NCBI GenBank assembly: GCA_900708905.1
Contig: CAADRB010000034.1
Location: forward strand, 186,001-250,000
Direction: 5' to 3'
DNA: 64,000 bases
DNA from: Hymenolepis diminuta
Lineage: Eukaryota > Platyhelminthes > Cestoda > Cyclophyllidea > Hymenolepididae
Shown: one piece after another, positions 13,170-26,871 of the stretch
Layout: every line of letters begins with the position of its first letter
How positions within the stretch are numbered: the first letter of the stretch is position 1
Position numbers and translations under genes: made by a program
The notes under the pieces: generated by a model
What the model was told of the DNA's origin: nothing
The model's database searches: none
The model's input: the letters and a program-made list of their open reading frames with translations, nothing else

Positions 13170-14974
13170 ACTTTCCTGTTCAAGCGTCCACTACAGCACT
13201 TTTGTGGGATTTGATATTCTGAAAAATTATTTATAATGATAGTTAAATCTACCGAGTTAAGTATGGTCACTGCACCAAAACTGAGATGAGGAAAATTTAC
13301 TGTAGAAATCAGCAGGCCCACTAGTTTTATCCAAATATTCAATAACTCGACGTTCGGAGCCAAATCAAGTCACCTCAATCATGACAAAACTATGAGTCAG
13401 AATAGCAGACTTTGAGATATAAATAATGAAAGTCAAAATAGGTTAAAGATTTACAACTTGGAGAAAGTGGTTGGTTATTTCAATACATAACATACATTTA
13501 AACGTTGAGTTCAAGTTCAAACATTGCAGCAGACATTTAAAAGCCATTGCTTTCACTTGGCCATCCAACTGTTAAGATTTCCATTTACTTCGCGAAGAAA
13601 AGCTCCATTAAAATGATCTAAGCTCGTCTGTTTTTTCTCAATTATAAAGTTAGCTTAAAAGTTACAATTTACAACATTTTAAGATACTATTTAAAATATT
13701 TTTACATAAAAAATTACCATATGAGTATAATTCACCAGAAGAAGAATGCTTAATCGGAAACAATTACAAATTTGTGGATAGTCTATTAAGTAGAAAAATT
13801 ATCCATCCTATTATAAGAGGTTGACCGCAAAGTTACTTGATACATGATGTTCTGATTTTTCCGAATTGACTAATTAAAGAACACATTAAAAACTGAAAAT
13901 GTTCGCATTTTCAGTATTTTAGAGTATAAACACACTAAGACTCTTGGCTTTTCCTCATCCCTGTTTACCCGCACTCACTCCCTCTATAAACTGTTTCAAC
14001 TGCTTAATGCTTTTAGACACTTTCCGTGGTTAAAAGACGCATTTTCGTTTGATCATGGATAAGATGAGCATGCTCAAGTATATTACTTGTCTATTGACTG
14101 CTTAAGTGCTTGAATTATCTCATCCTTCATTTTTTTCCCTATTTAAGTATATAAGGATTCTTTTTCTTATTCAAGTTTTAGAGATTCAGTATCGTTATAA
14201 ATACTGTAGTGATCGTATGATATATCAAAAAAGTCATCAAATGCAACGTTGCACATGTTTTCTGGAAAAATTTGAAGACAGTGGCTCTACTCACCTCATA
14301 ATTGATTTGAAAAGTTATTAAATATTCCTAATCAAATGCTATTTCACAATTTATAAAACTGGAAAAATTGAGTTTTATTTTGAAATGGTTCTGATCTTTC
14401 CGGAAAAATGATTTTGATTTCAAATTCATCTAACTCTAAAAATAATTCTTTGTACTTAGATAATTTGTGAAAAGTAAATATACTCATACCTTCATAGTTA
14501 AATTTATTCTATAAATGGCAGAACACAGAAGTCCACATGAACACATGCCTAAACGTAATGACGGTAAAGCAGCAACTGTATATTTCAAAGGCATGTATTA
14601 TAAGGATCTTTAAATAGTGGAATAGAAGAATGCGGTAGAATAGCATGTGGCATTAAAAGAATGTAAACTTATTATATTTTCACCATATTTATGGTGTTTA
14701 TTTCAAAATTATGAATGAATTTTTATCCATATCATTTCCTTTAAAAAAGATTAATGGAATTGAAATATTTCCCATAATATTTAAAACCCTAGTGAAGTGA
14801 AGTATCATGTTTAATTTACTAAAAATCCATTATTTTAAATTGTGGCAATTTGTTTAAATAAATTAGAAGCAGGCTTACAGAGTCTAATTGTGGCACAGTT
14901 GGTTCCACCATAAAGGAGATCATGGATTCGTAATTTAATTGATGATCACTGGTGTGTGCGTATGGATAACAGAG
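13170..14974. other. No gene seen
   Basis: AT-rich, with only short stop-bounded frames. A C-rich patch near 13960-14000 has no recognised content. Confidence 0.55.
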
Positions 14975-15290
14975 GAGAGATGACGATGACACACAAAACG
15001 AACATTGTCTCGTGGACGCAGTTGGGTGATAGTCCCAAAGTGGGGAGGGGTGGGGTGGGAGCAGGTAGGTAACAGACTGACGAATTGGCTTTATACAAAT
15101 TTGAGCCCAGCAAGCCAATGAAAACGCGCTCTCTCGTTCCAGTCCCACAGAATGCTTCATTCTCTCTGCGGGTGCGGGAGTATGGTCGCAACTGTGACTG
15201 CTGCTGATGCTGTAGCTACAAGTTGTTGGTGTCACAATGTTGGTGCTGCTTATTCAAACATCAGGTGTAGGCACAGAACCTAAGTGTGGA
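14975..15290. other. GC-rich island with G-quadruplex motif, possible promoter/exon
   Basis: About 300 bases much richer in G+C than the surroundings. It holds GGGG-A-GGGG-T-GGGG-T-GGG on + (15042-15059). It is open in two - strand frames (about 14946-15235) and in a short + frame starting at an ATG near 14978 that runs into a GTAGGT donor-like site at about 15064. Protein readings from the two strands conflict and none is recognised. A 5' exon with its promoter, or an old repeat, are the likeliest explanations. Confidence 0.3.
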
Positions 15291-15749
15291 GAAAAATGAA
15301 TAGCGAGCCTCTTTAAACTAACATTTACTTTGCCTAGATTTGTTCCGGGATTTTTATATAACCCCCGTAAATTTAAGGACATTTTTTAACTCCTTTTAAC
15401 CCCCTAGGTATTTCTTTGTTCATTAATTATCTTAAAATAGTCTGCTCAAAGAACTTAACCCCTATATACTGCTTCAAACTTTGCTTTAGAATACATTATA
15501 TTGCAGATTAAAGTATAATTATTTTATTTGATTATAGGGGATTTCTGTGAAACTCAGATTGAAAACGCATGCCGGTGAGATATTTATCATTTGAAATTCA
15601 CTTTCTCTGAATTATATGAGTTCAAGTTCGTCTGAACACTAAAATCAACACAAATCGGAAGTTGGTTTGCAAACTGATTAACTCATTTGTTTGTCAAGGC
15701 TCACCAGATTTTCAACTGATAAAGCAGCCGACCTGTCTACCCGAGAGCC

Positions 15750-15835
15750 TAGATACAGTAAGATTATTCTGATCACCTGACTTTAAGTCCTACTGCTCTT
15801 ACTCTCCTTAAAAGTATTGTCTTCCCCTGAATACG
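15750..15835 (+). repeat. Dispersed repeat family W, copy 1
   Basis: ATTCTGATCACCTGACTTTA, AGTCCTACTGCTCTTACTCT, CCTTAAAAG and GTCTTCCCCT align with 27585-27680. Only about 80 bases align, so the family is weakly supported. Confidence 0.3.
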
Positions 15836-16556
15836 TGTTCAGAAATATTTCCAAGAATTTAAATGGTAAAAAATTTCATCTTGTTGTGATAAATAAACCA
15901 TCATCGCAGAAAACCCGAGTCATATATTAATATTATAAACAGTGGGCAACTACATGACGGAAATCAACTCAAATGATCCTAAGTTGTCAATAAAAGATCT
16001 CGGAAAAAATCGCCTACAAAAGAAATATTTAGCACTATCAACGAGTCCTTTCCAAGTGAACGAGTGGAAGTACAAAGTAGAAATGCTCGGAAATAGTTGT
16101 TAATATGAAAATGGGTTATGTAATTCCATACTTTCAGATAAACATGCAGCTTCAGTATTATTTCATTTTTGTCTATTACTTTAAACTACCGAAAAATTTG
16201 ATGAATCTATTTTTGCCTGACTGGCGAAAAAATCTTTGTCTGATCATTTTTCGAAAGATCCATGTGAAATCAATTCTGACTAATTTTATACAAAGGAAAT
16301 TTCTGAAAAACGTATTGTCTTTTGCAGGATGAATAATGCTTAAACGCATATTGATTAATTAAATTCGAATGCGTTTCAGTGTTGTAGGTATTTGCCAAAA
16401 GATGGAAACTGAGCAGCCAGATCGTTCATTATTTTGTTTCCAAAAATTGTGATTCATGATCCAAACCAGCATAGCGTCATATTTGTTTTCTAATTAACTG
16501 TGGGGAGAGTTTGTTACCTCAAATTCTTTTTACGCTTCTTCCCCGGCCTTTGGATG

Positions 16557-16572
16557 AATTAATTAATTAATC
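16557..16572. repeat. (AATT)4 simple repeat
   Basis: Four AATT units, self-complementary, so it can form a short hairpin. Confidence 0.9.
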
Positions 16573-19020
16573 AGCCGGACAAAAATTGTTGGATATTGTG
16601 GAGAATACTTTCATTATTCATACCCCAAGGTAGGATTTATGGCATTTCAGTTTTGGAAAGTCAATTGCCCATTAAGTAAATAATGTACAACAAAAACCTA
16701 AATTAATGCTCCTTCGATATCCTGACGTCATCATCATAATATTTCCGATTTCCTCCCTTTAATTCCTTGTTAGACTTCACTGTTACCTGATTTCAGTTGA
16801 TTTCTCTAGATGGGAAATTTTGATATTGTCTTTATTGCCTTGGGTTATTGTAATACAGCAAATTAAACTAGCAAGTTCTATCCTATTTAGTTATCAACAA
16901 CAGTACTTGAAAACATTATGCAGATGTTTTAGACCCTTCATTTTAACTTCGATGTGCAATTTGAATTGCAATTCTTTCGCCATTTCAAACTTTCTGTCTT
17001 TAGATATTTTTCTGTTATGACACATTTTTGTTAATGTAGTATTTTCTTTATGTACCATGTTCATCAACGCAAAAAAGATGTTAGTAGATTTTTCTATTTT
17101 ATAAATCTTAATTGCTTTATTTATGTTTTATGTTTTTCAATTTTATGCGCTTTAAAGTAAGAAAAAATGTTATTTTTCTATATAAAACATATACGGTACT
17201 TATTTTTGTGATATGTAATTAAAATTTATATTTGCATGATCAGATCAAAATATCCCTATGTTTTCTATTTGTTTTCGATCAATTTTCTTGCATATCAAAC
17301 GTTTAATAAGTTTAGCACAGTCGAAACCTTTGGATTTATTTCTGATTTAACTTACATATTTCCAGGCAAGTGATCTTTAAAACTTCGGGTCTATCATTAC
17401 TTCTGAAACATTGGAATAGTTAGTTTTGTTGTGATTTTATACCAACCTGATCAACCGCTTACTTAAAAATACCCTGAGATCGGTTAAGTCACTTAATTGT
17501 TAAATTATTATTACCCATGCCAATCTGAAGAGGAAACTTTTAGAAGTTTTAATCATGGATAACTTTTGAGGAGACAAGAGTATTGAATCATTCATTTCCC
17601 AATCAAAATTTTCCAAAGCTCAAAATTCGTAATTTGATTTGATTTGATGATTTCATATCCACGATATTCAAAACTCCTTGATCAGTCAATGAAATTGGAC
17701 TGTTGGTCATGCCACTGATTTAATTGTGTCTTTTATATCCACGATCAGCAGGTGAAACCTAAAAATGCAGTTATGATTTCGAAATATTTATTGTTCACAT
17801 AAAGAGTACAAATAGCTTTCTATTATATTTTAAGTCATTACCTAACAACTATTTGAATCAGTTCTACCTCATTTTCCAGGAGATACAAAATCGTTTTCCT
17901 ATCAAAACATCGGCATGGAAAAAATTTTCAACGGGTTGTTGTCTCAGTTATTATCATGGATTCTATTTCATTAGAACCTCTTGCTATCTAATTGTGTTAA
18001 GTTCAGATCAACAGACTGACGTTGATTTCGCATGGCATTTTGTATCATAGGCATCTGAAAACGATTTAGTACCTATTTTTGCGGCTTTATCACATCATAT
18101 ATCACAATGCTTTCAAATATCACAGACTTTATTACAATTTACTTCACTCAAAAATAAAGTTACTTACATATTTATCATGTAGATAATCGTTATTTATCTC
18201 ATCAGATTTAAAGTGAATATCAAGAAACAGTTGTCTTGGAATTTAAAAAAACACTATTTTGTGTATTTCCATTGACAGTTGACTATATAACATAAAGTTG
18301 TAATCATTTAAATGTGATAAAAAACACATTTGTTATATTTTATAATAGTTGAATAGTTCGGAATTCAAAATTAGAATACTATGGTTTTATTTTATTCCTG
18401 CATTAATCCAGTTTGTGATTTCAGTTAGTTATCATAGATTAAACATTGGATTTATTAAATCTCCTGTAATAAAAGCTTAATGACCCCCAAATGGGGAAGA
18501 GGAATATGAAAGGTTAAATAATTTTGGATAAAACATAATATTCTCTGATATTTAACTGGTGTATCATAAATGCTTATGGTAGGTTTTCATTTATGTTTTC
18601 ATTGAAGTTAACCCAAGCCAATTCGCTGATCACAAGTATTAAAACATTTCAGTGCTTTTTATTGAAAGATTATCGTAGCAATAATAAGATGAAGCGTATT
18701 AAAAATGGAACTGCAGGTAGTACAATACTACACTCCCTTGTGAATCTGTATCACAGAGCAGACACACAGATTAAGCTTGTTTTATTAAATAATTTGCTCC
18801 GATCACCAAATCACTTTTATGGAACTTTTTCTAAGTATTTGCAACATTGCCAGAAGTTCTTTCCACCAAGTTTCATTTGTTTACATCTGCCGAATTCATC
18901 ATGTTCTGCAATGGCCGTGTAGTATCTGAGCACTCTGACGTATGTCTGCCCAGTTTCTCTATGTTTTGCGTGCCTACTAACCCATACCTCAGTTCTAACT
19001 GGCATCATCAAAAAACGAAG

Positions 19021-19325
19021 GAGGCGAAATCTGCCGACCGATTAATCGCTCCTCATTTCGGCTGTTCCTCACAATCCAGTGCTCCTCGCCCAGTGCTGGC
19101 GCCATCCTCTTTCCTCCCAATTTCTCCTTTTACTCCCTCCTCTTTTCTACTATTATTTTTTTAACTTTGCCCAATATATTTTTGGCCCTACGTACTTTTG
19201 ATCTTTCCTCTTTGAAAGGGTTCTTATATCCTGTTACCTTTAAGAAGATCCTCTGTTTTATAAAAGGACATTTATTCTAATTTGATAGAGCTTTTGAATA
19301 GCCTTACTGACCGGATTAGAGCTAC
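19021..19325 (+). repeat. Dispersed repeat family Y, copy 2
   Basis: Aligns with copy 1 over ATCGCTCCTCATTTCGGCTG, CTTTCCTCCCAATTTCTCC, TTTGAAAGGGTTCTTATATC, CTTTAAGAAGATC and GACCGGATTAGAG. Diverged with small gaps; no coding potential. Confidence 0.45.
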
Positions 19326-19624
19326 TCTATTCCATTTATTTAAATTTAGAAACAAACAAATGCTTTACATCATTTTATTTGATTCAGTTTATTCAAATAA
19401 TATGTCCCGATCAGGTTAGTTCATTTCGAGTTCACTCAAATAGTAGGCAGATTTTTCACTCTGTTTACTGTTGAAAATAAATGAATTTATAGTTTTCTCT
19501 TTTCCTATATTGTTTCAATTTTATACTCTTATGCGAAATGTATCTGTTATGATGAAACTTTTAGAACTGAGTAATAAAGTGAGTAAGAAATGTTAATTTA
19601 CATTTCGGTTATATATTTTATATT

Positions 19625-19830
19625 TGAATGAATGAACTTTGCTCAGCGAGCTCTGCTATGAGAAGACCATGCAAATTGCTTAAGATCACATAAGATCATT
19701 CTACTTCGTCGGTCTTTGAACCAAAATGACAAGACCGACAGCAGCCAGTCAATAAGCTCTAGAGACTGTGGATAATAATCAAACCAATAATCCAGGAGGC
19801 GAAGTGCGATATTTGAATTTTAGAAAGTCA
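19625..19830 (+). repeat. Dispersed repeat family X, copy 1
   Basis: Shared with 27907-28145 and 58884-59140. Landmarks: GAGCTCTGCT, GCTTAAGATCACATAAGATC, GTCGGTCTTTGAACC, CAGCCAGTCAATAAGC and GATATTTGAATTTTAGAAA. Confidence 0.45.
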
Positions 19831-20779
19831 CTCACGTAGCTAGAACGGTACAAAGGTCGTTGGAAAACCACCCCAATTTATTGTTAACAAATTAGGGTTT
19901 ATCTATAAAAATTCCTTTATGAGACGTCTGTCAGGTCTGATCATCGACATCTCCGCACGCACACACCTGGATGGATGCTGCTGTCGAGATCTGATCATAT
20001 CCGATCCCCATATGTTGACTGACATCTGCTATGGCAAACCCAAATCCGAAAATCAAATAACATAACTCTTTAGACACTCTCTTATCAATCTTCTTCCTTT
20101 ATTTCTTACTGAAATTAACTTAAGTGATTTTAGAATCTTTCTTGAAATGAAAAGCTCTAAAAATTTTTCTCCATTGATATGGACTCTAGTAATATAATAT
20201 ACCGATTCAAAATATTTGATTAATCTTTGGAAGTGGGAGGTTTTAAGAGGAACTAAAAATGTCAGTAGTTCTAAACACAGAAGAAGGTCAACTTACCAAT
20301 CCAGCCTATTCAAGAATCAAAAGAAATGTTTCAGTTGGAAGAACCATTAAATATCTTATTTAGAGTTATATGACACTTCCTATTCTGCCATCGAGTAATG
20401 CAAAACTCAGACTCTAAAATCCAAGAAATTACAATAGTTTGAAAAGTTATGAAGGAAATTACTGCATTAAAACGCCCCTGCCATGTTTAAAATTAGTTCC
20501 GAGTACCCTAAGATGATCCACTTAAACGTATATAATTGTAGCTATTATGTAAACCTTTAGATAATGGTAATCAAGGAAAAATATTATTCGAGACCACTAT
20601 AATACTCTGAATTTTAGCAACTTATTGGAAAGACTTGACTATCTTATGACAACGGCAATTTAACCTTCGTCACTTTCATAAGGCATAAGTTTCTGACACG
20701 CAACCTTTAGGATTTCCACTTTGTAGAGCCCTCACTTCCTAAATACTTCTTTTTTGAATTTTGACAGTAATTTGCATTG
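19831..20779. other. No gene seen; GC-richer patch at 19.92-20.04 kb
   Basis: A patch of about 120 bases (CATCTCCGCACGCACACACC, TGGATGCTGCTGTCGAG) stands out from AT-rich flanks and contains two TCTGATCAT strings. No function assigned. Confidence 0.5.
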
Positions 20780-21108
20780 AGCAGAATCTCGCCCTTCAAC
20801 AGATCTGTGAATTTCTGGCGTCTGCATTTGACAGAAAGAAAAGTAGAATTCCAAAGAGGTGGCAGATGAAGGGTCAAGTGAACGAGAGATGTTTGGATTA
20901 TCATACCTTATGTAAACAACTGTCAACTTGGGGGCAGAAGGAAAAGACAACGGCACATGGTTCCCTGCCTTGTCTATCCCCCTTCTGTCTCCTATCCTCC
21001 CTTCTTATCCCCTTCAGTCCACTCCACATCTCCTACTATGTCCGAGTGCTAGGACATTAGTTTGGATAAATGCCAATATAAACCCTTCCTCCATCTCCCC
21101 GTTCCCTC
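20780..21108. other. GC-richer, C/T-rich tract upstream of promoter-like cluster
   Basis: From about 20940 the + strand becomes a long run of C/T-rich sequence (CCTTGTCTATCCCCCTTCTG and similar). Overlapping open frames of 65-99 codons exist on both strands between 20707 and 21060, and none resembles a known protein. The tract leads directly into the CRE/TATA cluster, so an upstream regulatory region is a reasonable reading. Confidence 0.25.
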
Positions 21109-21207
21109 GCTCGCTCGCTTTCGAAGGACAAGAAATACTGACGTCTTATAAATAACGTCAAGGGCTATAAAATGCCTTCCTCATTCTATCTGCATATTAT
21201 GGTGAGT
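21109..21207 (+). promoter_or_regulatory. Promoter-like cluster: CRE half-sites around a TATA box
   Basis: TGACGT at 21139-21144 and its inverse ACGTCA at 21155-21160 flank a TTATAAATA TATA-type box (21146-21154). A second TATAAAA follows at 21166-21172. The block is preceded by C/T-rich, GC-richer DNA (20940-21120) with a CTCGCTCGCTCG run. About 27 bases after the second TATA is an ATG (21199-21201) immediately followed by GTGAGT. This is the same ATG-then-donor layout seen in RPL4, although no matching downstream exon was found. Could drive an unrecognised + strand gene or RNA. Inference from motifs only. Confidence 0.3.
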
Positions 21208-21229
21208 GTGGCCAATTCTGGGAAGGATT

Positions 21230-24200
21230 ATAAAGGTCAGGGAGTTGTTAGCTATTGAGGTAGTACACACAGAAAATAGAGAGAATTGTTATAAATTTGT
21301 GGCAGTTATTGAAGATTTCTGTTGAAAGGATGTAGCCATTTCTGCATTAAATTTATTTTAGTAAGCTGGAGTAAGGATCACATATTCAAACAGTCTAGAC
21401 AGTTCTTTTCCTAAATTTCATTGTAGTAATTCAAAGAAGATCATAAAATTAAAGAGAAACCGTTTAATTATTTAAAGGTTTTCATGAAAAGTAATTTTGT
21501 TTGATGTGCCTACAAGATGAAAGTTAAAACCAACTGACTAGAGTAGCCTGAGTAGCTAGTATCTGAGATTAGGTTAAAGCTAATTTCTGGTATTAATCAA
21601 TTTAAAATAAATATTAAACAATACACAATTCAGCCTTTCGTAATTTCTCTCTCTTATGTCACGATTGTATTAGTGAAAGTGCTCGAGGTGAAATGAAGCA
21701 ATTCTACTTCATAAGGAATTGAAGGTATGCATAATTACCATCAAGGTCTACTAATTCATAGAGACCAGCAGACTTAACATAACCTTCCAAAATCCACATA
21801 GCTTCGATGGTATCCTTCAATGAAAAAGTTTTTATCAGTGTTCATTATGTCTCATATCATATCTGTTTACATTAAGACAGAAAATAATCTGTTTTGCTCA
21901 GAAATGGGTTGTATTTTTTATACGATAGATTAACTTCGGTTATTTTTGACATTTATGAATGATATGAAAACGAGAATCAGGTTAATCACTTATGTAAAAT
22001 GGGAAAATTGATTTGCATAGCAGACAACTTATGTTCATGTTCTCGATATGAACATTCAAATATTATATGACATGAAGCGATACAAAGTTAAAATAAATGA
22101 ATTATCTAAGTTCAAAATAGTCTTGGATTTACTATTATTACCTACAGTAACTCAAAAAATTAACAATATTTAATTACGGAAGCAACCGAAATGCGGAGAC
22201 ATGATGTTTAGAGGTACCAAGTAGTCTACTTTCATTTGATTTTTGTATTCGGGTTGTACAATATTAAATCACTATCATTTAAAGAAACCTTCATGTCGGA
22301 TGGAATAGACTTATAAAGAAAAACGGCCATGCAACCACTCTTTTTACATGTTGCCCTGTCGAATGTCCACTTTTGTAAAAACTACTTCAAATTCAAGACT
22401 GCTCAACGAAATGAAAAGAAAATGTTTCCATGATTATTACCATGATAAAATCAAAGCTGGAAAAACTGTCAAAATAAATAAAACGTGATTGAAAGCCTTG
22501 TTGAATCCTCTATTCGATGTACTAGGGCTTATCAAACTTACTTGGTCTACCTATGTACGTATGTCAATGCACTTTCCTCTCATCCTTTAAAGTAAGAAGA
22601 TCCGCAAAGTGTAGACACAGAAAATATTATTATATCGCAAAAGTTGCTACACTTCCTCACATTTTAACTAGAAGTAGGTCAAGAGCAAAAATCTTATAAA
22701 AGTAGGTAGAATGCCAGAAAAATATTTGGGTCGGTTTATTTTGAAGTTCATAATTTTACAAAGAATTTACTTTTAAATTAATTTAACTCATTTCGTAAAA
22801 TCAAAATGCCATGAATTTATAAAGTGAGGAAAGAAAAGAGGTATCAATGGCATTTTATAGATATTTGAGTTTTAGAATGCAATATGAGTTGATAGCATTC
22901 ACTCACGTGGGCCATCATGTTCTTTTATTGCCATTTTCAATCGGAGATTTTATTCTGCCCTCCGTTACGAATTATCATTTCCTCCTCATTGCCCTAACAG
23001 CATGAGGACCTTAAGCCTTCCCATTGTGTGAATACCTCATTATACCTCATTGACCGAGTGAATTTTATGCAGTGAGTTTTCTAGGAAAAATAAACGTAAG
23101 GAATTAAAATATTTTTCTGCGTGTTATTGTTAACATTTATCATAAACTATTTGTTTTAATTACGCATGATTGTGCAGTCGGTGATGTGATGCATAGCAAA
23201 AAAACGTCCACATTGGATCACATCTTTTTAATGAGTTTTGGGCTAGTTGAGTCAACAAGTTGCAATCAGTTACCTGACAAAATAGTTATTGAATAGTTTA
23301 AAAGAAAACAAGTTAACCAAATATTCTATTTTGAGTCATTCAAAGGTCATAATTTTGCATTATTTGAAGGTATTACAAAGGAATAATTGAGCAAATGACA
23401 TTCCTTCAAACCGTTGTTAAAATTCGTCTTTTTATTGTTTCATTCATCACAAAATTGTTCTTCCTTCTTAATTTTTTATAAAATGTCACAACTTCCTGCA
23501 AAATAATCATTAAGAGTTCTGGTTCCCTTCGGTCACTTTCTCTCTTTGGTTCTCTACTTATACCCGTAAAAATGTAATTTTGATGTTTCTTACCTGTTTC
23601 AATTTTACCACGTGCTTTCTATTCAATCAAGCAATCTATTCACGTGAAATTTCGAACGAAGGTAGACGCAAATGGTGTCTAAGTATACTGCGATACTGAA
23701 GAAGGCCAAATGGAAAGTTATAAGCGGTAGGAACAAAAAGCAATGCTTTACCATGCACAATAAGGGCAAGACCAGTTATATGCCAGCGGCATTTTTCCCA
23801 AATTTCCAACTTTATCCTCACTCTCTGATATGTAATAATTAGAAATTAAAACCCTTTACTGTAATAAACTACTTCATTTTCGAATCTCAACTCTTTTTTC
23901 CTCAGACAAATCCAATGCTATGTAAATCAAAAATTAGCTTTTTAGGAAATAAGAGTTCTGGTTTCATACTCTTTTATTCCTTGTTCCTTAATAAGAAGTG
24001 TTTATAATTATATTGAGGATCTGTTTTTTAGTTATTTTGAACTCAAAAGCAGCCTCCTTTCAGGTGGCTTTTATCTCTAAAAATAAATAAAGATGTTTAT
24101 TAACATCTTTCGGCACCTATTTCTATTGCATCAATTTGATAAAATTCTGTTAAACTAAAAACGAGCTATTAAAAAAGAAATCATCCCGTATCTAGTGTAA

Positions 24201-25811
24201 CCTATAAAAAAGCAGTTCAATTTTCTTTGAAATTGTACCAGTCACACCCAAATTTCCTGCTAACAGTAGCAATAGCATTGAACTGATTTGAAAATTCTAG
24301 GTCTTGGTAGCAAGGTTGCCTATAGCTACCAGTTTTGAAATGACCTCCAATTGCATTTAAGAATGACTCATTTATATATTTATTTCTTTGATAGAAAATA
24401 GCTATTGAAACACGAATAATAATAAGTAATAGCGACTAGGATTGACAGGAAGCAACACAGCACAGCTCAATCAACGAACGGGAAGTAATTTTTATCATAA
24501 TTCTAACCCATTAGGTACTAAGCACAAAAGATTCCGAGGACCTCAGAGAATGCGTCTTTACTAGATCGCATCTTGGTATATTATATCAACTGCAACAGTT
24601 TAGGACGATGAAAGAGATGGCCTTGATGACAAGACAAAGTTAATATTGTAATACCTATTTTGTGTTTTCTTATTTTTTCTTATTTTTCTTTCTTATTTTT
24701 TTCTTATTGGACTTACTGTCAGGAAATTATCTCAAATTAACTGAATAAAATTTGATAAATTAGATTTCATAGGCCCAGTCTCATTTACAAAGAGGTTTAT
24801 CAGAGAGGTATTCGTAAGTTATAAAGGCGGAGCAGGTGCACCCACCAGCATCTCTAGATCTGCGTTTTTCGTGTTATCAAGCGAAGTGAAATTGATCTGT
24901 GTTTATACAAAAATCTTTTTTTCTCAAAAAAAGTTATGTGGACCTTTTACCCAAAAATCTTTAAAGATGAACCAATAGAACTATTTTCCCGCTCTAAAAG
25001 AACTTTTATTTCATCAGTCACTTCTCCCGCCTATAAATCATTGTTGATACGTTATATCTTTCCGTCCAATTCGAAACCCAAAAAGGCATTTTTATTGCTA
25101 CTTCTCCAGTTATTTGGCGTAATGTTTACAATTTATTATAATCAACCAATTCTAATAAATAATACGACGAAGGGATTAAAGTAACACTAAATAGAAAAGG
25201 CTTACTGACTTCAATTATTCAGTTCAGTTGCCTAGACCTTTGTGATAACCTTATAAAAATACTGTAAATTATTGTATCAATTTGAATATTGAGTAGAAAT
25301 TCATAGGAAATGGTAAGAAAAAATAGAAAACGGGAATCCCTTATTCAGTGTGTTTGGTTAATAGATTTATAATTCGTTATTTGTCAGGGCAAAGCAGAAA
25401 ATTTATTCACTTTGAAATTACATAAACGTATCTAAACGCGATAATGAGAAAAGCTTAAACAGAGAAAGAAATAAAGAAGACAAAATTTAGAAACGTCAGA
25501 AAACATGAGAGACTTACGTTAACCCATGTGGATTTGACTAGGCCGTAAAATTTGCAAGATCTCTTATCCCTAAATTTTTGTCCAGAAGACTCATGGCCGA
25601 CTTATTTCGAATTGCTATTTACTTTTCATAGTACCCAGAGATGAACAATCGGTACATTTTTCTGAGTAAACAAATGCGATACATTTAACGGCAGTAGAAA
25701 GTCATTCATATTCAATTCTCAGTCTCTGGAAGAGTTTATCATATGTCTCGACTCCAAGTGTCTGGACGCCCAAGACAAAACTACCTTCCTGGTATCCAGT
25801 GTTGTGACATA
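21230..25811. other. No gene seen
   Basis: AT-rich and stop-dense. The longest frames (61-82 codons) show no conserved motif and no base-composition support. The T-rich tandem repeat at 24.67 kb is listed separately. Confidence 0.55.
24665..24707. repeat. Imperfect TTTTCTTA tandem repeat
   Basis: Five imperfect units of T-rich sequence each ending CTTA, giving a pure pyrimidine-plus-A tract. Confidence 0.8.
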
Positions 25812-25905
25812 TATTCAGCGATGTGGATGGCCAACTGCACTAATTAATTAGAGGTGTGATAGAGCCTGAGCCTCTCATTAGAGTAACTCTGGGATATCTT
25901 GATTT
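25812..25905 (+). repeat. tRNA-derived SINE, copy G (3' part only)
   Basis: Retains the family core (CAGCGATGTGGATGGCCAAC, then TGCAC) and the tail GAGCCTCTCATTAGAGTAAC. No head is visible. Older and more diverged than copies A-E. Confidence 0.45.
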
Positions 25906-26871
25906 TACTTAAACTGAATGACCCGGAGCTCGAGCTTTATGCATTTCGGAATTAGTTTAATCTTAGAAAGCTTGATTTTTCCTTATTCATTGTATGTTCA
26001 TTTAATTTCGGGGAATTATTACTTCTTACCTCTACTTTTTTCATTTCAAAGAACCTTGCCTATATGTGCAAATGTTTCCACAGCCAAACCCGTCAATAAA
26101 TAAGTGATAAGGAGTAAATTGCTACTTGCTGTTATTCCACTCTCTGTCAATTGCCTGCCCACAGAAACTGTGGGCAAATTATCAAATCCGAGAGATCAGC
26201 CCTGAAAATAATCCGCTGCCCAATCAACTGTGCAACTAATTCCCAAATCTTTTTTAATTCCATTCCCTACACCTCTGGCACTTATTATTTAACTCAGGTA
26301 TGCTAAATATACCATGGCCATAATAAAATTAAATAGTTTAACTTCTTTCAGTTGTAGCCATCCTCTAAAGTTTAGTTACAAATAACAATAATATTTTCCA
26401 TCCCATTTCACCTCTTAAATAAAGAGTACAACTGTTCAAATAAGTACGTAGATTAACTACCTTACAAAATTCTATCGGCAACACTTTAACTACTTTCTTT
26501 TTCTATACCCACTCTTTATTTCTCTTCCTTGTTCTGTTACTTTTCATTAAAGAACTGTTCTTACTATGTATTTTGCCTTCTCTCACTTTGTAGCTCTACC
26601 CAGAGTGGTATGTATTTATTTTGCACCCCTACCATAATCAATACCAACCAGTGCACTTCGTCATTTTCATCGTCATATGTGCATCGATGGCGCTATCCCG
26701 AACTTTACCTAAGTATTTCATATGAAAAAAAAAACTTATTTTTCTCGGATTTTTCATGTATTTTGATAAATGATAAACTGCGGCAAGAAAGATGTGATAC
26801 AACTGTTAAAAATCCTTCCTGAAGTTATTGAACACAAAGATTTTTTATTCACTACGCACATTTTCTACAGA

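Larger units (their letters stand above)
15291..19020. other. No gene seen; repeat W copy and (AATT) run inside
   Basis: Non-coding AT-rich DNA. The open frame of about 109 codons near 18593-18922 has no recognisable motif and lies in ordinary sequence, so it is not called. Confidence 0.55.

Noticed and set aside
14819..15235. 138-codon minus-strand frame as a gene
   Set aside because: Its 3' half runs through ordinary AT-rich DNA, and its 5' half overlaps other open frames on both strands in a GC-rich island. No conserved motif.
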